Below the pieces are notes generated by a model. It saw only the letters and a list, made by a program, of their open reading frames with translations, was not told the DNA's origin and made no database searches. Shown here one piece after another: positions 8,887 to 17,081 of a DNA stretch of 46,285 nt. Source of the DNA: CAZFPA01 sp964520975 (lineage in GTDB: Bacteria > Bacillota > Negativicutes > Selenomonadales > Selenomonadaceae); NCBI GenBank assembly GCA_964520975.1, contig CAZFPA010000011.1:1-46285 (forward strand). The letters run 5' to 3'. Each line of letters starts with the position of its first letter. The stretch's first letter is position 1. A program made the position numbers and the translations under genes.

Positions 8887-9696
8887 TTAAAGCTTATCCT
8901 TATTTTCGTGTAAATAAATCTTGTATTTCACATACCATATCTCTACCAGCAGAAAATACGGCATCATCGACTGGAACTGCGTATGGCCGGCCTCCTCATA
9001 AAGGCGAAAAGACGCTGGCGATACATACAGATTCACGGCAGACAAGCCTGCCAGCGTATTATCGTGCAGTCTGGTAATGGATATAAGCGGTACGTCCCTC
9101 ATCTGCAGCATACGGGCAAACTCGACGGGCAGCGGGGTTTCCCCGCTCAGGGATACGATAATGACCAGATCATCCTGGCTTAAGGTACGAAGAATGGATG
9201 TAAATTCTTCCTTGCCAACGATTTCATAGATCATCACATCATCATAAAAAAACAATCGCTTCAATTCCTGAATGACATTGCCCTGAACATAGCCGGAGGC
9301 AAACGCAAATACCCGGTCCGCCTCATAAATCAATCGGCTCGCCTCATCGAAATTGCGCTTGATGATAGTATCCCAGCTCCTTTTATAAAAAGCACCAATA
9401 TCAGCCAATACATCCGTGCTTTGAATCATACTGCTGTTCTCTTCCATTTTCAGGACCGCCTTCAGCTCGCCAAAGCCATCAAATCCCAGCTTTTGGGCAA
9501 ACCGAACAATGGTAGTACTCGAAACGGCACAGGCGTGTGCAAGCTCATGGATGGATATATGCCGCGATTTTTCCCGATTATTATATATGTATTTCCAGAT
9601 CCCCATATCCGTTTGATTCAACAGCATTTGCTGTTTGTTAATGATTTCTTCCAGCCTCATACATTCCCTCATCTCTGACACATGAGTCATTTTCAT
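8887..9696 (-). CDS. RpiR-family transcriptional regulator (HTH_6 + SIS)
   Basis: A 269-residue DNA-binding regulator. The N-terminal helix-turn-helix (about 40-85, SSTTIVRFAQKLGFDGFGEL) is typical of RpiR proteins; the C-terminal SIS sugar-phosphate isomerase domain (about 125-255) has the DLVIIVSLSGET phosphosugar-binding loop. It lies immediately upstream of and on the same strand as the alpha-glucoside PTS operon, but has its own terminator, so it is probably a separately transcribed local regulator sensing a phosphorylated glucoside. The start could instead be Met9 or Met13 (MRLEEIINKQ), which has GAGGGA just upstream; homologues usually begin near that point. Confidence 0.88.
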   Translation of the reverse strand: MKMTHVSEMRECMRLEEIINKQQMLLNQTDMGIWKYIYNNREKSRHISIHELAHACAVSSTTIVRFAQKLGFDGFGELKAVLKMEENSSMIQSTDVLADIGAFYKRSWDTIIKRNFDEASRLIYEADRVFAFASGYVQGNVIQELKRLFFYDDVMIYEIVGKEEFTSILRTLSQDDLVIIVSLSGETPLPVEFARMLQMRDVPLISITRLHDNTLAGLSAVNLYVSPASFRLYEEAGHTQFQSMMPYFLLVEIWYVKYKIYLHENKDKL

Positions 9697-9728
9697 CCGT
9701 CCCTATCATAATAGCATTGCCGGCCCAA

Positions 9729-9774
9729 AATTTCCATAATACATTTCGCGATTCGATGAAAAGTATGGGAAATT
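9729..9774. promoter_or_regulatory. Candidate operator between rpiR-family gene and GltD-like gene
   Basis: AATTTCC at 9729-9735 and GGAAATT at 9768-9774 form an inverted repeat 32 bp apart, in the divergent region upstream of the RpiR-type regulator. RpiR-type sites often contain GAAA/TTTC arms, so autoregulation is possible. The spacing is long and this is weak evidence. Confidence 0.25.
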
Positions 9775-9784
9775 CTGAACTAAA

Positions 9785-9813
9785 TTGACTTGTTGTGTAT
9801 TATTTCATACAAT
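9785..9813 (+). promoter_or_regulatory. Strong sigma-70 type promoter of the GltD-like gene
   Basis: TTGACT (9785-9790), 17-bp spacer, TACAAT (9808-9813). The spacer and -10 carry an imperfect inverted repeat (TTGTGTAT...ATACAAT) that could bind a repressor. Transcription should begin near 9820, leaving a leader of about 115 nt that contains the 78-bp palindromic repeat. Confidence 0.75.
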
Positions 9814-9836
9814 ACTCTTATAGAATTCGTATACTC

Positions 9837-9914
9837 GTACAGCGTACACAAAATAACCGGCAGCGGGAAATTCAGACAATTAATTTTTGCCGGGATATTT
9901 CGTGAACGCTGTAC
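9837..9914. repeat. 78-bp palindromic repeat, copy 1 (in leader of GltD-like gene)
   Basis: The outer arms GTACAGCGT (9837-9845) and ACGCTGTAC (9906-9914) are perfect inverted repeats; inner arms CCGGCA and TGCCGG also pair. Read on the minus strand this copy shares GTACAGCGT-N-CACGAAATA and TTGTCTGAATTTCC (9866-9879) with a second copy at 46235-46281. It would fold in the mRNA just before the ribosome site. A non-autonomous MITE-like element or a conserved RNA element are both possible. Confidence 0.6.
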
Positions 9915-9936
9915 CAGCAATGTCAGGAGGAACACC

Positions 9937-11172
9937 ATGGCTGTTCATGTAATCAACGAGGCCCGACGCTGCCTGCAGTGCAAAAAACCATCGTGCCGGG
10001 AAAAGGGCTGCCCCGTCAAAACCAATATTCCGGAAATGATCCGCCTCTTCCGCGAGGGAAAAAGTACGGAAGCCGGAGAAATGCTGTTCAACAACAATCC
10101 GCTGAGCGTGATCTGTTCCCTGGTCTGCGACCATGACAAACAGTGCGAGGGCAACTGCATCCTGAACCACAAGGGCATGCCCGTACAGATTTCCAGCATC
10201 GAAAACTACATTTCTGACGCCTACCTTGACCATCTCAGCCTGCATCGGGCTGCAAAGAAAAACCAAAAGGCCGCCATTATCGGCAGCGGACCTGCCGGGA
10301 TAACAATTGCAGTCCATCTGGCACAATGCGGCTACGATATCACCCTGTTTGAAAGTCATGACCAGATTGGCGGCGTCCTTCGCTACGGAATCCCAGATTT
10401 TCGGCTACCTAAAACAATCCTGGAACGCTATCAGACGAAGCTCCTCCAGGCCGGTATCCGCATCCGTCCGAACACGACGATTGGCGGAACGCTGACGATT
10501 GATGATCTGTTCGACGACGGCTATGAGGCTGTCTTCATCGGCACCGGTGTCTGGCGGCCACGTCGGCTGGGCATCAAGGGTGAGACGCTCGGCAATGCCC
10601 ACTACGCGATCAACTATCTCGTCAACCCGGATGTCTACGCACTGGGTGACCGGGTCGCGGTCATTGGTGCCGGCAATGCCGCCATGGATGTTGCCCGTAC
10701 CGCCATCCGGAAGGGCAGCCGCCATGTAACCATTTACGCCCGCAGCAACCACATCGGTGCAAGCCAGCGCGAAGCGGATTACGCAGCTGCGGATGGCGTG
10801 GCCTTCCAATGCGGGATGCAGATCCAGGAAATCACCGACAAGGGACCTGTTTTTATCGCCCATACCTACGATACAGACGGAAACATCATCCAGGAAAATC
10901 CCCCGGAGCTCTATCCGGCTGACAGCACAATCATCGCGATCAGCCAGGGCCCCAAGGACAAAATCATCAATACAACCAGTGGCCTGACCGTGACGGATGC
11001 CGGGCTCATCCAGACGGATACGCATGGACAGACTACACGCGAAGGCGTCTTCGCCAGCGGTGATGTCGTACGCGGCGCAAAGACCGTCGTCGAGGCCGTA
11101 AAATACTCCAAGGACGTCGCTGATGCCATGGATCAATACCTGCAGGCCCGTGCTGCGGCCTCCCGCAAATAA
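9937..11172 (+). CDS. GltD-like FAD/NAD(P)-dependent oxidoreductase (glutamate synthase small-subunit family)
   Basis: A 411-residue flavoprotein. Eight cysteines in two clusters near the N-terminus (C12, C15, C20, C25 and C60, C64, C70, C74) match the iron-sulfur Fer4_20 domain of the GltD/NfnB/DPYD family; the FAD-binding GSGPAG follows near residue 115, and a second dinucleotide site (VIGAGNAAMD) near 245. The start at 9937 has a perfect AGGAGG 6 bases upstream; an upstream in-frame extension runs through the palindromic repeat and is rejected. No large glutamate synthase subunit or NfnA partner is adjacent, so it is probably a stand-alone electron-transfer subunit. Relatives include archaeal-type GltA and sulfide dehydrogenase SudA; the electron acceptor is unknown. 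Confidence 0.88.
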   Translation: MAVHVINEARRCLQCKKPSCREKGCPVKTNIPEMIRLFREGKSTEAGEMLFNNNPLSVICSLVCDHDKQCEGNCILNHKGMPVQISSIENYISDAYLDHLSLHRAAKKNQKAAIIGSGPAGITIAVHLAQCGYDITLFESHDQIGGVLRYGIPDFRLPKTILERYQTKLLQAGIRIRPNTTIGGTLTIDDLFDDGYEAVFIGTGVWRPRRLGIKGETLGNAHYAINYLVNPDVYALGDRVAVIGAGNAAMDVARTAIRKGSRHVTIYARSNHIGASQREADYAAADGVAFQCGMQIQEITDKGPVFIAHTYDTDGNIIQENPPELYPADSTIIAISQGPKDKIINTTSGLTVTDAGLIQTDTHGQTTREGVFASGDVVRGAKTVVEAVKYSKDVADAMDQYLQARAAASRK

Positions 11173-11180
11173 GCGAATAG

Positions 11181-11221
11181 AAAAACAGGATGCCGGATAG
11201 GAAAAGCTATCCGGCATCCTG
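11181..11221 (-). terminator. Strong terminator between convergent genes
   Basis: A perfect 15-bp stem (11186-11200 with 11207-11221, CAGGATGCCGGATAG) around GAAAAG. The minus-strand copy is followed by TTTTTC, so it terminates the chemotaxis receptor transcript; in the plus direction it lacks a T-tract but may still slow the GltD-like transcript. Confidence 0.9.
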
Positions 11222-11236
11222 CTGTCTGCGCTGAAA

Positions 11237-12904
11237 TCAGACCTTGAATTTTCTTACCATATCGCTGAGCTTGCTGGCCAGGGCTGCCTGCTCCTGCGCG
11301 GTTCCTGCCGCCTTGCGCAGCATGACCGCACTCTCGTCCATCTTATCACTGATGGTCTTGGTGTGCTCATTCGATACCTGCGTATTGCCCGTCATGAGCT
11401 GAATGGCCTTGCTGACCTCGGTAACAGTATTTGTGACCTCTTCAGACATCTGCGCAATCTCTTCGGACATCTGGCTCACGAAGGCCGCATCCTTCGCATA
11501 GAAACGACCGGTCTCGCCATAGTCTGCAAATTTCTTCTGCACATCGGTATCAATAAAGGAAAGCATGCCTGAGCCAGTATCGATGCTGCTCTTGAAGGCC
11601 TGCTGCACCTGATCGATGGTCTGCTGGATGCTGAGCACCGACGCGCCGGACTGTTCAGCCAGCTTCCGGACCTCTTCCGCTACCACAGAAAAGCCACGTC
11701 CCTGCTCCCCTGCTCTTGCTGCCTCTATGGCCGCATTGAGCGCGAGGAGATTCGTCTGCGCTGAAATGGCCGCAATCGTATCGGCCATCACGCGGATATT
11801 TTCCACCACGCGCCCAGCCTCCATGGCTTTTTCCACCTCCGTGCGCTTTTCGGAAAGAATGCGCATGGAATCGTCAATCGCCTGCTGGCTGTTCTGCTGC
11901 GCTGACTGAGCCCGTTCATTGAAGCTTTCTGCATTGCTGCTGCCATTCATGGCTTTCTGTGAAAGCACATTGATGTTTGCCTCAACCTCTTCAATGGAAG
12001 CGGTGATTTCCTCGGTGGCCGCACTGGCCTCCTGCATCTGATTGGCAATATCCTGCACGGAACCTGTGATGACCACAACCTTATCGGACAATTCTCCCAC
12101 CGTAGCGGAAAGATTGGTCGATGAACTGCTGAGTGTCTGTGCATTGCCGATGAGCTCCCGCACCAGGCTGGCAACACTGGTACGCATATTCGACAGGGAA
12201 CGGGCAATCTCACCGATCTCATCCGTATGGGACTGGAGCGCATCCAGCCGCTGATCCTTGCGCAGATCCAGCTGACCGATTTTGTTGATGATCTGCACCA
12301 TATCGTTCAGCGGCACGAACATGCGCCGGAAAACCGCTGCCAACAGCAGCGAAATCAAAACAAAGAACACCAGGCTCAGGATTGCCTGTATCTCAATGAT
12401 CTTATAAACCACCTGCGTGATACCAGTTTCCGGAATACCGATATCCAGAGAACCAATCCGCGCACCATCCTTATAGACCGGCACCATGATATCATAGGTC
12501 CAGATCTGCTGTACGTCCGCAAAGAAGCGGGAGGTCTTTACCGTACCATTATGAACCGCATCCTGCGTATAGGCGTCCTCGTATTTCTTGCCGATCTTCG
12601 CCGGATCGCTGTGAGCCACAGCTACCGCATCCGTATCAATGAACACCGCATAGGCCACATTACTCTGTTTGGCCTTACTATCCAGGAATTTCTGGATATC
12701 GCTGATATCCGCCCGCTGATTCGTGAACATATTCGTAAGATTTTCCGACATTTCCGTTGCAGTCTCTACGGATTTATTGAGCAGTACCTCTTCCATCTGT
12801 CCCTTTACAAAAAAGGCAACAGCCGCCGTACTGATGAACAGCACCACGAAAAAAAGCACCAGTGTAATCGCAATGAGTTTTCCTTTTAATGTTTGAATCT
12901 TCAA
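11237..12904 (-). CDS. Methyl-accepting chemotaxis protein with periplasmic Cache sensor
   Basis: A 555-residue transmembrane chemoreceptor. TM1 about 10-32; periplasmic single-Cache-like domain about 35-180 (YAVFIDTDAVAVAHSDP and VPVYKDGARIGSLDIGI are typical Cache strands); TM2 about 188-210; HAMP about 210-262; signalling domain with the hairpin tip EAARAGEQGRGFSVVAEEVR around 395-415. The start codon is TTG (12902-12904 on the plus strand as CAA), 7 bases after GGGAG; no better ATG fits. It should signal to CheA/CheW encoded elsewhere. The ligand, probably a small organic molecule bound by Cache, is unknown. It has its own promoter and terminator, so it is monocistronic. Confidence 0.92.
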   Translation of the reverse strand: MKIQTLKGKLIAITLVLFFVVLFISTAAVAFFVKGQMEEVLLNKSVETATEMSENLTNMFTNQRADISDIQKFLDSKAKQSNVAYAVFIDTDAVAVAHSDPAKIGKKYEDAYTQDAVHNGTVKTSRFFADVQQIWTYDIMVPVYKDGARIGSLDIGIPETGITQVVYKIIEIQAILSLVFFVLISLLLAAVFRRMFVPLNDMVQIINKIGQLDLRKDQRLDALQSHTDEIGEIARSLSNMRTSVASLVRELIGNAQTLSSSSTNLSATVGELSDKVVVITGSVQDIANQMQEASAATEEITASIEEVEANINVLSQKAMNGSSNAESFNERAQSAQQNSQQAIDDSMRILSEKRTEVEKAMEAGRVVENIRVMADTIAAISAQTNLLALNAAIEAARAGEQGRGFSVVAEEVRKLAEQSGASVLSIQQTIDQVQQAFKSSIDTGSGMLSFIDTDVQKKFADYGETGRFYAKDAAFVSQMSEEIAQMSEEVTNTVTEVSKAIQLMTGNTQVSNEHTKTISDKMDESAVMLRKAAGTAQEQAALASKLSDMVRKFKV

Positions 12905-12947
12905 ATCAATTCTCCCTTCTCAACTACCAATCATCGTCATGGTGCTG

Positions 12948-12976
12948 ATTGTATCACAAAATTTTTTCGCATACAA
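12948..12976 (-). promoter_or_regulatory. Promoter of the chemotaxis receptor gene
   Basis: TTGTAT (12971-12976), 17-bp spacer, TACAAT (12948-12953) on the minus strand, about 44 bp before the TTG start. Close to the sigma-70/sigma-A consensus; no sign of a flagellar sigma-28 site. Confidence 0.75.
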
Positions 12977-13211
12977 CGGATGAAACTCTGTAGGAATTTC
13001 TTACGTACCTCTGGAAGCATCAGGCCATAAGTCCTTATTGCACCCGGTAGGAAGAGAAATCTACCACCAAACGCGGAAGACCTTGATCCGGCAACAGGAA
13101 AAATTTTTATCCGCAGCACAAAAAAACGCTGTATTCTGAAGTATCCCCATAAGTCAGACGCAAGAGTCCGGCTTATGCAGGGCATCACATTCACAACACA
13201 GCGGTTTTCTG
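12977..13211. other. Intergenic stretch between chemoreceptor and DUF2156 gene
   Basis: No convincing gene. An imperfect hairpin (13149-13176 on the minus strand, ATAAG/CTTAT arms with one mismatch and one G-T) lies 36 bases after the DUF2156 stop and may end that transcript, although no T-tract follows directly. An 85-codon minus-strand frame here has no ribosome site or recognisable sequence. I looked for and did not find a c-di-GMP riboswitch. Confidence 0.4.
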
Positions 13212-14195
13212 TCAGGCTTCAATATTCCAACAGGCATTATATTTTGTAAGCAGGAACTCCGGTCGGTAGGAAAGCTTCGCCTTACGAAGATTTTCCAGGC
13301 CCATATCCTCTTCGCGATTCATGTACTGAAGATCCGGGTATTTCTCCTGCAAGTAACGGGAAAACTCCCGATTAATCATCGCATAGCTTCCATCAAAATC
13401 CGTATTGGCTTTTTCAAAGCGGACATCGAAGCCATTGCCCCCGGTTCGCTCGCCAAAAGTGAAAGCAACCAGCTCCCTGCCGACATACAGGACGCCGCCA
13501 TCCAATGCCAATGTCCCGTATGCGTCAAATGCCTTTACAATAGCTCCTTCTTCAAAGGATTGCTCGCGATTCACTACGGTCTCATGCGCATCCTCCCAGC
13601 CATTGAGCAGCTTACGGCAGGCCGCAAAATGTGCTGGCGTCAGCGGTTCAAAGTGCCAGTCCGGATAGTTCTGGACAAAGCGGTTACAGTAATTGCGCTT
13701 GGCATGCAGCTTTTTCCCCGCCAACGACGCCAACGAAGTCACGGTATAGATATAATCGCTGGTGTTACGGTCCTCACTGTATTGAAACTGCCCGGGAAAA
13801 GCGGTCTGCAGTTTTTTCTGCTGAGCTTCCGTCACTCCAGCCAGACGGAACGGCCAACCATTTTTCTCCGCGTCGGATCGCATTGCCTGGATTGCCTGGC
13901 GCAAATCACCGCGCCCCACCGGATAGCCATAAAACATGTCTTTCCCTTTCGCATAGCGAAGCACAACGCGGCCATTCAGGCGGGCAATCTGCAACCCATA
14001 CCCCTCGCCCCAGAGATAGAGCGTGCCAAAGCATCCATCAGCAGAAAGGCTGTCGGCATCCTTCAACAGGGGAGCCAGCCATTCCCGATCCATAAGCTCC
14101 AGCCGACGGAATTTCAGGTTGGTACCAACCGTGCAAATGACTGGCGGACAAGCATGAGTTCCTGTTGGTATATGATGTAAAGCAGTTGACTGCAT
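13212..14195 (-). CDS. DUF2156 protein (MprF C-terminal-like, GNAT-type fold)
   Basis: A 327-residue cytoplasmic protein of the DUF2156 family, which shares the double-GNAT fold of the catalytic domain of lysyl-phosphatidylglycerol synthase MprF. Typical segments are LHAKRNYCNRF, the C-terminal FDGSYAMINREF and YMNREEDMGLENLRKAK. The start at 14195 is chosen because AAGGGG sits 9 bases upstream and a TATAAT lies at 14229-14234; a longer in-frame start at 14378 would run through the terminator of the next gene and is rejected. No membrane flippase domain is fused, so a lipid-lysylation role is not implied. In Firmicutes such soluble homologues are common and uncharacterised. Confidence 0.82.
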   Translation of the reverse strand: MQSTALHHIPTGTHACPPVICTVGTNLKFRRLELMDREWLAPLLKDADSLSADGCFGTLYLWGEGYGLQIARLNGRVVLRYAKGKDMFYGYPVGRGDLRQAIQAMRSDAEKNGWPFRLAGVTEAQQKKLQTAFPGQFQYSEDRNTSDYIYTVTSLASLAGKKLHAKRNYCNRFVQNYPDWHFEPLTPAHFAACRKLLNGWEDAHETVVNREQSFEEGAIVKAFDAYGTLALDGGVLYVGRELVAFTFGERTGGNGFDVRFEKANTDFDGSYAMINREFSRYLQEKYPDLQYMNREEDMGLENLRKAKLSYRPEFLLTKYNACWNIEA

Positions 14196-14270
14196 ATAAA
14201 AGACCCCTTTGTATATGATAATGTCCTCATTATACACCTTTTCCCACCGGTTTTCTGTGACAAACTCACA

Positions 14271-14310
14271 TAAAAAAACAGGGTTGCTGCAAACGGATGC
14301 AGCAACCCTG
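14271..14310 (-). terminator. Strong terminator of the diguanylate cyclase gene
   Basis: Perfect 13-bp stem CAGGGTTGCTGCA (14279-14291 with 14298-14310); the minus strand continues with a run of seven T. It separates the cyclase from the DUF2156 gene, whose promoter lies just beyond. Confidence 0.92.
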
Positions 14311-14316
14311 TGCAAT

Positions 14317-15945
14317 TCATGCCTTACCTGCGGCCTTTTTACGTTCCTTTTTAACCCTGTACATCTCATTATCGGCAATGGTAATCAACGCATCCTCTGT
14401 TTCTGCGTCCCGGGGATAGAGCGCTGCACCGATACTGGTGCCAACCCGGCACACAGCATTGCCACAGGGAACCGGTGCCTCGATTGCAGCCATAATCCGC
14501 TGCTGAACCTCCTGCACAGCAGCATCACCGGTAATATCACGCAGCAGGACAATGAATTCATCCCCACCAATCCGTGCCGCCATATCTTCACTGCGCAAAC
14601 AGCTTTTCAATCGCCTGGCAGTCTCAATGAGAAGCAAATCCCCAATTCCATGCCCATACACATCGTTGACAAGCTTGAAACCATCCAGATCCAAAAACAA
14701 GACTGCCAGCTGCTGCCCTTTTTTTACCTCAGAAAGAGCCTTGCTGAGCTCCGCGTTGAATGCATTCCGATTGGGCAGCCCCGTCAATGTATCCCGGGCT
14801 GCAAGATCATGCAACTGTGCATTATACTCGCGGCGCAAGCGCACATTCTGCACATAGAAATAGCTGATGACAAGCCCGAGCACCGCCATAATTCCCCAAA
14901 CCAGCAGAACCCGCTTGTGCAAATCCAGCAATGCTCCATCCAACACCTCATTGGAAAGATGCGAAATGACAAACCATCGGTAATCCTGACTGGAAAATAT
15001 CTGCTGACTTTTCCCGGTGGATTCCATAGCCCCATTGCTGGTTATGAGCCGATCACCAAAGGGGGAAATCTCACGATAGGTAAACAATCCTTCCGCATTT
15101 TGGAACTGTCCCTGATGCCCCTGCTTCATCTTTTCCCAGGCATCGGGATACTTCGCCGCATAGGTATCATCTTTCCGCTCATCAAACATAAACCCCCAGG
15201 CAGCCCCGGTAGCCGCCGCATGCAGCCAATAGCCATCGCTGTTCACGAGCTCGGGCTCGCCGTACTGGGTCTGTGCCGCCTGTACAAAATGACGCAGCAG
15301 ATAATCTCCCAGGTAATTCAGTACGACTACCCCTGTCTTTTTTCCGGCTGCATCAAAAGTCGGCGTAGCAAAACGAAGCATAGGCTTATAAGGAAGCTCC
15401 AACTGATCATTTTCGATATTCAAATCGAAAGGAGAAATATAGAGCTGATTGCGGTCCAGGCGAATTGCGTCATCAAAATAGTAGCGGCCGGCCTTATTTT
15501 GCAGCTCTGCCACCGATACGATGCGCGGCCTTCCATTTTCATAATTGACTCGCACGACTTCATTGCCCGCAGCGTCCAAAAAGCGAACCTGATCGTAAAC
15601 GCCCTTGCGCAAGGCAAACTTCAAATACATCTGTGCCAGATCATCCCTGTCAGCCGCTGACAACCCGGCAGTATCTGCTGCTGGCATCCTGAGCTCCAAT
15701 AAATCGGCCAGAAACATAAGGTCGGAATGATTCGTATCAAGATCCTTGGCAATCGAAGCCACCGCCAAATCAACACTGACAGCTTCATCGTTGCGGATAT
15801 CCGATAAGATGATCACCTGCTGCCAATGGAATATACCAGCAAGCAGAAGGGTGATGAGACATACGAAAATAAGAAATGTCTTTAGAAAATGCCGATAAAA
15901 ATCCCTACTCTGCCTGCCCGTCAAAGCCACAATCATCTGATTCAT
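14317..15945 (-). CDS. Cache-GGDEF diguanylate cyclase
   Basis: A 542-residue membrane enzyme making cyclic di-GMP. TM1 about 22-42; an extracytoplasmic double-Cache-like sensor about 45-330 (YISPFDLNIENDQ and VVVLNYLGDYLL are typical); TM2 about 345-365; GGDEF domain about 385-535. The active motif is intact (RIGGDEF) and an inhibitory I-site RSED stands five residues before it, so product feedback is expected. No EAL domain. The start (or Met4) follows GAGGCATC. It lies 47 bases after the alpha/beta hydrolase gene and may be co-transcribed with it. With the chemoreceptor and hybrid kinases nearby it points to a motility/attachment signalling region; ligand unknown. Confidence 0.92.
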   Translation of the reverse strand: MNQMIVALTGRQSRDFYRHFLKTFLIFVCLITLLLAGIFHWQQVIILSDIRNDEAVSVDLAVASIAKDLDTNHSDLMFLADLLELRMPAADTAGLSAADRDDLAQMYLKFALRKGVYDQVRFLDAAGNEVVRVNYENGRPRIVSVAELQNKAGRYYFDDAIRLDRNQLYISPFDLNIENDQLELPYKPMLRFATPTFDAAGKKTGVVVLNYLGDYLLRHFVQAAQTQYGEPELVNSDGYWLHAAATGAAWGFMFDERKDDTYAAKYPDAWEKMKQGHQGQFQNAEGLFTYREISPFGDRLITSNGAMESTGKSQQIFSSQDYRWFVISHLSNEVLDGALLDLHKRVLLVWGIMAVLGLVISYFYVQNVRLRREYNAQLHDLAARDTLTGLPNRNAFNAELSKALSEVKKGQQLAVLFLDLDGFKLVNDVYGHGIGDLLLIETARRLKSCLRSEDMAARIGGDEFIVLLRDITGDAAVQEVQQRIMAAIEAPVPCGNAVCRVGTSIGAALYPRDAETEDALITIADNEMYRVKKERKKAAGKA

Positions 15946-15992
15946 ACGAGATGCCTCATTTCCTCTTCAACAGCGTGGCCCCTTCCGACCAC

Positions 15993-16955
15993 CTATCTTG
16001 TATAAGTATCCGCAAATGAAAATACATGCTGATAATAGCTGCCCGGATCTGCGGCCTTGGCCTCTGCATGTCCCGCACCATGCACCGTCAGCTGCTCCTT
16101 CACCGGAGCGCCGGATGCAGCATACAGCTGCTGCATCATTTCATACGGAACCAGCCGGTCCGCATCCCCGTGAATGAAAAGCATGGGAACACGCGTATGC
16201 GGCACAGCCGTTAAAGGCGCAGCCGCCGACAGCGCTACCCCCGTTTTCTGCCGACTTACGATATCCACCGTATCCATGATGGGGAAAGCCGGCAGCTGAA
16301 ATAACGTATTCAGCTGCATGGCAAACATAGCATCCGCACTCGTATAGCCACAATCTTCAATAACGGCCCGCAAATTATCGGGCATCGGAAGCGCGGATGC
16401 CAGCATCACCGTAGCCGCCCCCATAGAGACACCATGCAATACAATACGCGCTTCCGGATCAACTGCCACAATGCGTTCCACCCATTTCTGCATATCCTGG
16501 CTCTCCCTGGCCCCCATCGTCAGATAGGTGCCTTCACTATCACCCGAGGCCCGCAGGTCCGGGGTAAGTACCGTATACCCATGTGCCAGGTATTCTGCAG
16601 CATAGTCCCAGGTATTTTGCTGGTTCCGGCCATAGCCATGCACCAGAACAACCCATTGATGGCCTGGCCGTTGCGGACGAAAGCAGGTCGCGACAAGCCG
16701 GAATCCATCCGCAGAGGTCACGCTCCACTTCTCGCTTTCCGCCTTTGGCTGTGCCGGCAGATGCACATTAGGGTCCAAAATACTCACACAGGCCAGCGGC
16801 GGTGCCTTGGGATCCTCCGATGTCCCGCGCTTCAAGGAAAAATCCACAAAATAGCTGCCGGCAAACCACCCGACGGCCAAAATCACCATTGTAAAAAGAA
16901 AAATAAATATCAAGCTGCCTGACAGCATTGCCTTTTTCAAAAGATCATCCTCCAT
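15993..16955 (-). CDS. Membrane-anchored alpha/beta hydrolase
   Basis: A 320-residue alpha/beta hydrolase with an N-terminal membrane anchor (about 12-34). The core starts with VLVHGYGRN; the nucleophile elbow is HGVSMGAA; the catalytic Asp is in IHGDADRLVP and the His in GAGHAEA. It matches the COG1073/BAAT-like or S33-type family of uncharacterised Firmicute hydrolases, typically with an esterase- or peptidase-like fold. Product exposed outside the inner membrane. It precedes the diguanylate cyclase by 47 bases on the same strand; a TTGACC-17-AAGAAT promoter candidate lies at 16987-17015. Substrate unknown. Confidence 0.85.
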   Translation of the reverse strand: MEDDLLKKAMLSGSLIFIFLFTMVILAVGWFAGSYFVDFSLKRGTSEDPKAPPLACVSILDPNVHLPAQPKAESEKWSVTSADGFRLVATCFRPQRPGHQWVVLVHGYGRNQQNTWDYAAEYLAHGYTVLTPDLRASGDSEGTYLTMGARESQDMQKWVERIVAVDPEARIVLHGVSMGAATVMLASALPMPDNLRAVIEDCGYTSADAMFAMQLNTLFQLPAFPIMDTVDIVSRQKTGVALSAAAPLTAVPHTRVPMLFIHGDADRLVPYEMMQQLYAASGAPVKEQLTVHGAGHAEAKAADPGSYYQHVFSFADTYTR

Positions 16956-16986
16956 AATCGAAAATATGTCCTGCCTGCTCTATCCT

Positions 16987-17015
16987 ATTCTTCCATAAAA
17001 ATACATACAGGTCAA
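16987..17015 (-). promoter_or_regulatory. Candidate promoter of the alpha/beta hydrolase gene
   Basis: TTGACC (17010-17015) and AAGAAT (16987-16992) with a 17-bp spacer on the minus strand, about 30 bp before the start codon. The -10 is weak; a second TTGACC repeat lies just upstream. Confidence 0.4.
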
Positions 17016-17081
17016 ACATAATCTCCATTTTACCCTATGGAGTCCGGTCAAGGTCAATACTTTTACAAAATCCCCGGAACA

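Noticed and set aside
12937..13194. An 85-codon minus-strand frame before the chemoreceptor
   Set aside because: It overlaps the receptor promoter, lacks a Shine-Dalgarno site and has no recognisable composition.
12905..13211. Possible c-di-GMP or other riboswitch before the chemoreceptor
   Set aside because: No GEMM-type conserved core was found on either strand; the only structure is an imperfect hairpin nearer the DUF2156 gene.
14196..14378. N-terminal extension of the DUF2156 protein
   Set aside because: It would be translated across the strong terminator at 14271-14310 and has no ribosome site; the start at 14195 does.
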